Shown in pieces: positions 57,043 through 64,000 of a DNA stretch of 64,000 nucleotides; the stretch's first letter is position 1; each line of letters begins with the position of its first letter. Below the pieces are notes generated by a model. It did not search any database, had not been told where the DNA came from, and saw only the letters and a program-made list of their open reading frames with translations. Origin of the DNA: Euclidia mi (taxonomy: Eukaryota > Arthropoda > Insecta > Lepidoptera > Erebidae); NCBI GenBank assembly GCA_944739405.2, contig OX123190.2:57865805-57929804 (forward strand), given 5' to 3'. Position numbers and translations under genes: made by a program.

Positions 57043-58104
57043 AAATACAGAACAGCGGTTCAATTATTGCAGTTGAATGACAACGATTGCTGAACATAAG
57101 GCTCTCTCTCCGTCCGCATCCAACCGTTTTCCGCAATCCTAACCGACTGACGACATTTTGGTTCGCATTTTAATCCTGCATATAAATGGCTATAAATAAT
57201 TATCTATATATATGAAATTCTCGTGTCACAGTGTTAGTTAAAATACTCCTCCGAAACGGCTGGACCGATTTGTATGAAATTTTGCATGTATATTCGGTAG
57301 GCCTGAGAATCGGTCGTAATCTATTTTTCGAACACCTAAATCATAAGGGTGGCCAGCCCAAAAAAAATTATTTTATTTTTTGGAAATTTTTTTTATTTTA
57401 TTATTATGTGGCATTAAAAATACATACAACTATCAATTTTCAGCCTTTTAGCATCAACCCCTATATTTTAATAGCAATATTAGTAATTTATTCATATCAC
57501 TAGATCAATAATTCTGTTGTCCACGCCACGCACATACCGGAGTCAAAAGAATCGTTTCTCAGTGTTAGTTACAATACTCCTCCGAAACGGCTGGACCGAG
57601 TTGTATGAAATTTTAAATGTATATTCTTTAGGTATGAGAATCGGGTGCAATTTAGATTTTAAATCCCTAAATAATAAGGAAGGGCCAACCCAAACATATA
57701 TTTTTGAAGTTATAGGTACTTCTTTAGGCGTGTTATAAACTAATGATGAGAGTCACATTTTACGATGCGCATGTGTGACACAAGATTATCACGGGAGAAA
57801 TTTTTAGTATCTACATTCACAACACGTGTTTCAGTTTCGTACAAGTGCGAATTATAAATGTGACGATAAATTATATGCAGTATTGATTTAAACTGAATAT
57901 TTTGATTAATATTATTACTATGCGTAAATATAAGTGAAAAATTGTGCTTATATACTTTTTCAAGTGCTCCAATATAATTGAGGTTAACTATCCGTATGGA
58001 TTTTTTATTGATATAAATTAAAATAATATTATTTAATATAATTAATACTACGTATTATTAAATTATTAATGTTAATTATTTATTATTGGTTATTTATTAT
58101 CTAA

Positions 58105-58553
58105 GTACAAAATATGGCTATAAGAGTGTTTAATAAACTTCCTGAAAGAATTAAAAAGCAGCCGTTGAAATGTTTTAAATCACAAGTGTTTGATTGGCTT
58201 GCAGACGAGTGTTTTTATTCTGTGGAGGGGTTTCTAAGTTATGGAACTCGGTGACATGGGTACAATTATTTATCCAAAATGTATGAATTTAATTAACTAG
58301 TTATAAGTGTTGACTAATGTTATAATTGACATAAATTTAATGTAATAGCGATTATAGATTTGTTTTGCTACCGAGAATAATAATTTTCTAGATTCTATGT
58401 ATGTACCTACTTACCTACCTTTAATTGAAATTTACACGCCGAGATTTCGGCAGAATATGTTGCTACTTCTGACATTACACCATCTATTATGTATACACAT
58501 ATTCAGTAAATAAACCATTTCATTTCATTTCATTCCATTTCATTTCATAAAGA
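58105..58553 (+). pseudogene. LINE ORF2 C-terminus and 3' UTR with ATTTC tail
   Basis: Reads AIRVFNKLPERIKKQPLKCF, KSQVFDWLADECFYSVEGFL, SYGTR and a stop (about 58112-58253), the extreme C-terminus of CR1/Jockey-type ORF2 (usual form RVFNKLP...F...L...FYSVDEFL). A 3' UTR follows, ending in (ATTTC)n at 58509-58550. Inserted inside the Helitron array at 57203-59536. Confidence 0.8.
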
Positions 58554-59459
58554 AATAATTAAAAAAAGTGATACAAATTAAAAACCAGCATCAAATTATA
58601 ATATTAATTTTTAATATTTATTATTTAGTATGAAATTGAAGAAATAATAAATATTTATAAAAATAAATGAACAAATAAAATGATTGTTTTTGATAAAAAT
58701 AAAAAAGTGAATATTATTTTTAATGATGCCAAAGAAGTGTAACTTCTCACGCGCGTACACGTATTTTAATAAATTAATTTTTTCGACATTTTATTTATTT
58801 CTCTTTCTTTATGATATTGCATTGAAAATACAAACAACTCTTAATTTTCACCCTTTTAACACCAATCCCTATTTTTAATAGCCATCTTAGTAAGTTAATC
58901 ATATCACTAGATCAGTCATACGCGCTAGACGCATACTGCAGTCAAAAAATCATTTCACAGCGTTAGGGAAACAATTCAGCAATTTCACAATGATATAATA
59001 CTCCTCCGAAACCGTTGTACCGATTTGTATGAAATTTTATATATATTTGGTAGATCTGAAAATAGGTCGTAATCTAATTCTCAAACCCCTAAGCCATAAG
59101 GATGGTCAAACCCAAACATTTTTTTTTGTTTTTTCGGCTTAATTTTTATTTACATTTCTTTATGATGTGGAATTAATAATACGAACAACCCTAAATTTTC
59201 TCCCTTTTAACACTCACCCCTATTTTTAATAGCCGTATTAGTAGTTGAATCATATCACTAGATCAGTTGTCCACGACAGGTGCAAACTGGATTAAAAAAA
59301 TAGTTTCACAGTGTTAGTCACAATACTCATTTGAAACGGCTGGACCGATTTGCATGAAATTTTATATGTATATTCTTTAAGTTTGAATATACATCTTAAT
59401 CTATTTTTCAAATCCATAAGTCATAAGGGTGGTCTGGTTTTTGATTTTTTATTCAATTT

Positions 59460-59490
59460 CTTAAGCCCTGATGGATGGATGGATGGAAAA
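59460..59490. repeat. (GATG)n microsatellite
   Basis: GATGGATGGATGGATGG at 59470-59486 inside the last Helitron unit. Confidence 0.8.
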
Positions 59491-59619
59491 AAACGGAATG
59501 AGAAAAAGACCTTATAAAGGCGATACGGAGTTCGCCGGGTCGTAGTTTATTTATAAAATTGACTTTACAAATTTTGCAAAAATTATATTCTACTGTAATC
59601 AGAAGAGTGCAGCTCGGCT

Positions 59620-60065
59620 GCATACCTTTGGGAAGTGACGAGATATCTTCGAGTCATCTTTGCCACAATGCCTAAATGCATCCTGCCAGTCTTAACGGAG
59701 CTGAGACGTGGAACATGACGGTGAAGCAAGCCTACCGACTACATACCACACATAGAGCTATGATCTTGCTGAGGGATAAAGTCCGTAACGAGATTATCCG
59801 GCAGACCAAAGTTACTGACATAATTCTGAGGTGTAGCAAACTGAAGTGCTAGTGGGCTGGCACTTCTGTTGCGGGAACGATGGGCAGGAGAGTATGCAGG
59901 ATCTCGAATGAAGGCCACATCTCGGCAAGCGTAGTGTTGGACGCCTCTCCCTAGATGGACCGACAACTTGAGTGGAAGTGGCTGTATGGCCAGAGGGGAG
60001 ATCGGAGATCCACGGGATATTAGATCTTGTGGGGTCTTCTCACTCTGGGGGAGGCCTACGGCTAT
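59620..60065 (+). pseudogene. RTE-type LINE reverse transcriptase C-terminal remnant
   Basis: Across several stops and shifts the plus strand reads THRAMILLRDKVRNEIIRQT, KVTDIILRCSKLK, WAGTSVAGTMGRRVC, MDRQLEWKWLYGQ and GEAYG. This matches the conserved post-RT region of lepidopteran RTE-like LINEs (usual landmarks: LRDKIRNEVIR, KVTDI, LKWQWAGH, GRPP-RWTDDL, LGEAYVQ). Related to but not the same family as 8408-8985 and 62093-62810. The minus ORF of 128 codons (59739-60125) is a shadow. Confidence 0.75.
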
Positions 60066-60127
60066 CATTTGACTGCAACGGTCTGATGTGATGTGACAGA
60101 GACAAGAACATTTGCCAAAATCCACAC

Positions 60128-60333
60128 TTAGGGCTCATTCAGACAGAGAGCGGTCACGCGGTCAAGCGTTCAAGTGGTCAGTTTTGCGTTCTTAGTGTTA
60201 TATTACGTTACATAGACCGCGTGACCGCTCTCTGTCTGATAGGACCTATGTAACGTAATATAACACAAAGGACGCAAAACAGACCGCTTGAACGCTTGAC
60301 CGCGTGACCGCTCTCTGTCTGAATGAGCCCTAA
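60128..60333. mobile_element. Palindromic element, 88-bp arms, 30-nt loop
   Basis: 60128-60215 and 60246-60333 are inverted repeats with four mismatches. Termini TTAGGGCTCATTCAGACAG. The loop (60216-60245) holds a third copy of the subterminal sequence ACCGCGTGACCGCTCTCTGT. Probably a foldback MITE; TA or TTA flanks are ambiguous because they are part of the palindrome. Confidence 0.9.
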
Positions 60334-60334
60334 G

Positions 60335-60965
60335 GGTTAATATTCGGTCATTTCTCGAAAGTTAACTTGTAACCAATCATTCGGTTGTCTATCCGTAACT
60401 AAGCTGCACCAACTCATTGCATATTCACAGACAATCGGATACACAAACGCGAGAATTAACCGACCATTTATAACTGGAGCTACGGGGAAATTTTGAAGCG
60501 GTCCGCTGGATATTTTAGTTGGCCAGCGAATACCGTGCATATCGCGATACTGACCCAAATGCTATCTGGATACGTGAATAATACGATTGGCGATATTATT
60601 TATTCAACTGAAGGTCGGACGTGTATCATTACGGTAGAGCGGCGCTGCGGTATGAACATTAGCTTAAATAATTGAAACGGCGAATTGAGCGATGGGTGAG
60701 CCCGCCTGATGGAATTTCATTTGAATTCTGTTTTCATGTTTATTCGTACGGCTTAAAAAGTATCTAAAACATCGTTTTAGAAATACAGGTGTATTTTGCT
60801 CGAATTTTCACGATGGTCACGCTTTGAAAGGGCGCTCTACGAAGCGTTAGGTCACGGAGGGTTGTGGTCCGTGGTGTGAAATATCACGGATCACCGATGA
60901 TGACGCGGGATATAACGGTTGCCCGTTAGGTATAGATGATAGTATTAACGTTTTAAGCGTTGATA
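60335..60965. other. Mixed-composition stretch, nothing recognised
   Basis: Two short ORFs (60337-60558 minus, 60493-60675 plus) overlap on opposite strands and show no family. No repeat identified. Confidence 0.45.
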
Positions 60966-61137
60966 TAATAGGGGTTAAGTATGAAATTGCCGTTTTATTG
61001 TAATAGGTACTTTGAATTGACATAGAATTTTCATGGTTTGAGGTTTTTGAATGAAACTTTTTTCACATGGTTTCTATGTGTGAAACATTTGAATATCGAC
61101 TTTCAATTGTTTTTGTTACTCATCTTAGACAAGAAAG

Positions 61138-62092
61138 ATGGATACTACGAAAATTCGAGTGATGTTTGAATACGAGGTCCGACGCGGAAGTAACGCGGCA
61201 GAAACAGCCCGCAATATCAATGTTGCGTTTGGAGAGGGGTCTGCTAATGAACCCACCGTGCGATTTTGGTTTAAACGTTTTCGTGGTGGAAACTTCGACT
61301 TGAAGAACGAGCCACGAGGAAGACCGCCCACACAGGTGAATAACGATAAATTAAGAGAGATGGTGGGAACCGATCCTGGTCAAACTACCCAGGAATTAGC
61401 GGCATGGTTCAATGTTACCTTACCCACAATATTGACTCATTTGCGTCAAATCAATAAAATAAAAAAATACGAAAAATGGGTGCCTCATGATTTGACTAAT
61501 CTGCAGAAAGAAATGCGTCTTGAAATGTGACATGTGATGAAAAGTGGATTCTTAATGATAACCGTAAAAAAAAAATGCAACGGCTGACCCTAGTTCAACC
61601 GCCACAACAGTATCCTTAAGCAAAGCTTACCAATAAAATGATAATGCTAACTGTTTGGTGGTCTCAGCATGGTGTTATTCACTAGAGTTCTCTCCGATCT
61701 GGTCAAGCAATAACGGCAGATGTCTATTGTACCGAACTCCGAACAATGTTGGCAAAACTAGCAGTAAAATAGCCCCAACCCATGAATCGATCTTCACCAT
61801 TATTACTCCATGAAAACGCGAGACCTCATATAGCACGAGAAACCGTTTTGACCCTTCAGGAACTGCAGCTAGAAACCATTCGTCATCCTCCGTATTAGCC
61901 AGACCTTGCTCCAACGGACTACCATTTATTTCGTGATTTGGATAATGTAGGTGACAAGAAGTTTTCTTTCCAGGAGGCAGTACAAAATGCTTTCACACAG
62001 TTTGTGCAGTCTAGATCCTCAGAGTTCTATCGCAATAAGCATATATGACCTTATTATTAGATGGCAGCAATGTATAGATAATAATGGTAACT
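61138..62092 (+). pseudogene. mariner transposase, frameshifted
   Basis: The first 130 codons (61138-61530) are intact: paired HTH domain with VMFEYEVRRGSNAAETARNI, NVAFGEGSANEPTVRFWFKR, FRGGNFDLKNEPRGRPP, then WVPHDLT. After a frame change, TCDEKWILND (about 61537-61566) gives the first catalytic Asp; LLHENARPHIA (about 61803-61835) the second; HPPY..PDLAPTDYHLF (about 61883-61935) the third, as in DD34D. Then FQEAVQNAFTQFVQSRSSEF and CIDNNGN at 62067-62090, cut by the RTE insertion. Several stops and shifts make it inactive, but all three acids are still encoded. Binds TIRs and cuts/pastes into TA when functional. Confidence 0.9.
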
Positions 62093-62810
62093 CATCATTG
62101 TCTTGCCCTGGTCCCAATTTATTTGGGGTCGGCGCAGTATGTCCTTCACTTCCATATTTCTCTGTCACCAGTCATCCAATCGTTTACCCCATTCTCTTTC
62201 ATATCCATCCTCACACAGTCCATCCATCTTTTCCTTGGCCGTCCTCTTCCTTTTCGTCTTTCTACATGCATATTCATCACTGTTTCACCTACATACATCT
62301 CATCTCTCCGCATAACATGTCCATACCAAGCCAATCGACTACCTTTTACCTTTTCATCTATGGGCGCCACTTTCATACTACCTCTAACGTAATCATTCCT
62401 AATTCTGTCCATTCTTGTCACTCCACACATCCATCGTAACATTCTCATCTCTGCCACATGCAATCGTTTCTCATCCATCTTCTTTGTAGCCCAACACTCA
62501 GCTCCATACAGTACGAGAGGCCTTATAACCGACTTATACATGCGGCCCTTTAATTTCACAGGCATTTTGTGACCGCATATTGTACCTGAGACCTGCCGCC
62601 ATTTCAACCATCCTGCGTTGATTCTTTGCCTAACATCCCAATCAATTTCGCCGTCATCTTGCAGGAGTGAACCTAGGTAGCGGAAATCGGAGCATACTGG
62701 TAGAGGTGTACCGCTGAGTGTAACCAGTATAGGACTGGAGTGACCGCCAAAGTCACAGAACATATACTCCGTTTTGGTTCTGCTTATTCTCAGGCCTACA
62801 TTCTCCAATC
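62093..62810 (-). pseudogene. RTE-type LINE RT C-terminal fragment, open for 220 codons, inserted into mariner
   Basis: Minus strand open over 62146-62808: VGLRISRTKTEYMFCDFGG, FRYLGSLLQDDGEIDWDV, MYKSVIRPLVLYGAECWATK, LHVAEMRMLRWMCGVTRMDR, IRNDYVRGSMKVAPIDEKVK, SRLAWYGHVMRRDEMYVGE, RKGRGRPRKRWMDCVRMDM. This is the thumb/C-terminal part of an RTE-like RT; catalytic YADD lies further 5' and is missing. The 3' end ACTGCGCCGACCCCAAATAA, ATTGGGACCAGGGCAAG and short ATGATG tail at 62093-62130. Target duplication TAACT at 62088-62092 and 62811-62815. No internal stop, so it is young. The plus-strand ORFs here are shadows. Confidence 0.9.
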
Positions 62811-62924
62811 TAACTATTTTGATTAAATAAATATGTTAAAAATTAAAAAATAAACAATTTTGATTTTCAGTACAAATCGGCAATTTCATACTTTAAGCCC
62901 TAATATTATATTTTCAATAGAATA

Positions 62925-63228
62925 AGCTGTCATAGCATAGTGGACGGACCAACGGACTGCTACGCATTGGGTCTCGGGTTCAAATCCACAGCTCGCACCA
63001 ATTAATTTTCGAAGTTACGTGCAAATTAAATTGTTAATTGTCGCTTGCTAAGAGATGAAGGAAAACATCACGAGAAAACCACCATGTCTGAGAATTCTCC
63101 AATATGTCTTCGAAAGACATGTGAAGTCGGTCTAACCGCGCTTGGTCAGCGTGATAGACTATTAATGGCCTGGTCCATCTCATAATAAGAAGAAATATGT
63201 GCCCAACAGCCGGAAAGACAATAAACAA
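62925..63228 (+). repeat. tRNA-derived SINE, family A, near full length
   Basis: A box TAGCATAGTGG (62933-62943) and B box GGTTCAAATCC (62977-62987), then GTTACGTGCAAATTAAATTG, GAAGGAAAACATCACGAGAA, TGTCTGAGAATTCTCCAATA, GTGAAGTCGGTCTAACCGCG, CTTGGTCAGCGTGATAGACT, and 3' end AAGAAATATGTGCCCAACAG. The (ATG)n tail is eroded. Confidence 0.85.
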
Positions 63229-63438
63229 GGTTTATGATGGATTTTCAGTAGATAGAGAACCACATAAAAACATTACTATGCAAAAATAAAAGGGTTTCAT
63301 ACCATGAAAGCAAAACCTACGATAATGTCCATGCTTTTTCAGCCTTTCACAGTCCACTGCTGGACTTAAGCCGGACGCGGCTAAGTTGTTTACATAATTT
63401 AGATAATAATCATTAGTGAGTAATCATTATTAAATGAC

Positions 63439-63556
63439 AACTTTACATTCCGCTAAGACAATATCACGTTACAGTTGTGACAATGTCATTTCAGAGCACT
63501 CTGAAATGACATTGTCACAACTGTAACGCGGTATTGTCCTAGCGGAATGTAAAGTT
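63439..63556. repeat. Palindrome with 58-bp arms and 2-nt loop
   Basis: 63439-63496 and 63499-63556 pair with three mismatches around CA. Arms include GTGACAATGTCATTTCAGAG and TTTACATTCCGCTAAGACAA. Probably a foldback MITE; no target duplication recognised. Confidence 0.9.
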
Positions 63557-63559
63557 TGT

Positions 63560-64000
63560 GCTGAAGTTGTTTTTTACATATTCTGTTAGGCCGATATATT
63601 TTGAAAGAAATAAACTTAACCAAGATCTTCGATTTATTTAAATTTCTTTGAAACATTTAAATGCTTTTCGGGATAAAGCATCGTATACTCTGACTATCCG
63701 TTACAGTTAGTACTAATGAGTACAACATAATTCCGCTTGAGCACCGCGCTAACCCAGCACATCAACTTGACTGCAGAGTTAGACAAATCGCCGAAACGTA
63801 CGTCCAGTTTATTACACCGTTTTACTTATTCATCAGCTATGCAAATGAAAAGCAAATAAAGAGAGAAATGACCATCCCTGTGAAACGTACGCGTTGGTTT
63901 TATCTCGAAAACGATCAAACATTACGATCCCATTTTGCACGACGCATTTCCATATGCGCTATAAATAATGCCGTTTTACCTTCCATTCAAATAAAGGGGT
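63560..64000. other. Nothing recognised at right edge
   Basis: No ORF, RNA gene or familiar repeat seen in the last ~440 bp. Confidence 0.5.

Larger units (their letters stand above)
57203..59536 (+). mobile_element. Helitron made of repeated ~330-350 bp units
   Basis: 5' end A|TCTATATATATGAAATTCTC; 3' end GATACGGAGTTCGCCGGGTC at about 59522-59541, where the terminal CTAG has become GTAG. Units each starting near CACAGTGTTAGT and containing CTCCTCCGAAACGGCTGGAC, CGATTTGTATGAAATTTT: 57226-57556, 57557-57740 (cut), about 58780-58952 (3' half only), 58953-59303 and 59304-59536 (cut by the 3' end). Between units 2 and 3 is unrelated AT-rich DNA with a LINE 3' end. ORFs of 73-90 codons simply read the units. 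No Rep/Helicase. Confidence 0.75.
60968..62906 (+). mobile_element. mariner transposon with both TIRs, split by an RTE fragment
   Basis: Left TIR ATAGGGGTTAAGTATGAAAT, TGCCG (60968-60992); right TIR on the complement TTAGGGCTTAAAGTATGAAA, TTGCCG (62878-62904). Transposase remnant 61138 to about 62090, continuing after the insert as TATTTTGATTAA (62813-62824), which supplies the usual YFD-stop C-terminus. The RTE piece at 62093-62810 is flanked by TAACT on both sides. Without it the mariner is about 1.22 kb, normal for the family. Confidence 0.9.

Noticed and set aside
59739..60125. 128-codon minus ORF
   Set aside because: Shadow of the plus-strand RT remnant that reads LRDKVRNEIIRQT and KVTDI.
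61951..62439. 162-codon plus-strand ORF
   Set aside because: Crosses from the mariner tail into the antisense of the RTE fragment; low-complexity Ser/Pro/His composition and no domain.

Overview
The window is AT-rich nuclear DNA, almost certainly from a moth or butterfly. Evidence: tRNA-derived SINEs with a lepidopteran-style 3' end (CTCTGCCTACCCCTTCGGGG, then CAGGCGTGAG), SINE/RTE 3' ends with (ATG)n or (CAT)n tails and GCCCAGCAGTGG, the dispersed GGGTTCCGTACC...GTCCGACTCGCACTTGG repeat, CTAG-ended Helitrons, and several non-LTR retrotransposon lineages. I found no host protein-coding exon. The only host-gene candidate is a CpG-rich block near 1.2-1.5 kb that looks like a promoter plus a non-coding first exon with a splice donor; if real, the rest of the window could be intron.

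Layout. 0-9 kb: a 31-bp perfect hairpin, SINE fragments, the possible promoter/exon, a dispersed (ATG)n retroposon (first of four copies) and a broken RTE reverse-transcriptase remnant carrying two inverted duplications. 9.7-11.3 kb: a GGTTCCG-type repeat interrupted by a 1014-bp TA-flanked element full of 13-mer iterons. 18-23.2 kb: SINE, Helitron pieces, a hAT-like MITE with perfect 8-bp target duplication and a nested Helitron, a Helitron helicase remnant, and a ~860-bp element with ~300-bp inverted arms. 23.5-26 kb: a second, longer Helitron helicase pseudogene. 27.5-32.5 kb: more copies of the same families and a 163-bp tandem repeat. 34.2-38.4 kb: the best-preserved coding unit, a CR1/Jockey-type LINE on the minus strand with ORF1, endonuclease and reverse transcriptase, broken only by one base in a G run. 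40.8-41.8 kb: a second 1014-bp TA-flanked element with the same iteron architecture. 42-53 kb: SINEs, MITEs, an internally deleted Tc1/mariner-type transposon, a solo LTR with 5-bp target duplication inside the second GGTTCCG repeat, and a MITE relic split by two Helitrons. 53.4-55.9 kb: a TA-flanked composite with a LINE inside. 57.2-59.5 kb: a Helitron built of repeated ~330-350 bp units, hosting a LINE 3' end. 59.6-62.9 kb: RT fragment, an 88-bp-arm palindrome, and a mariner whose last codons are split by an RTE insertion. 62.9-63.6 kb: a SINE and another long palindrome.

Nothing here forms an operon or pathway; what the sequence records is layered transposition. The two most informative points are (1) the pair of equal-length TA-flanked elements with iterated CYARTARTKGACA-like motifs, and (2) the repeated occurrence of near-perfect inverted duplications with very short loops, several of them demonstrably inserted into otherwise recognisable transposon sequence. 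Family names rest on motif recognition from memory; no database search was run.
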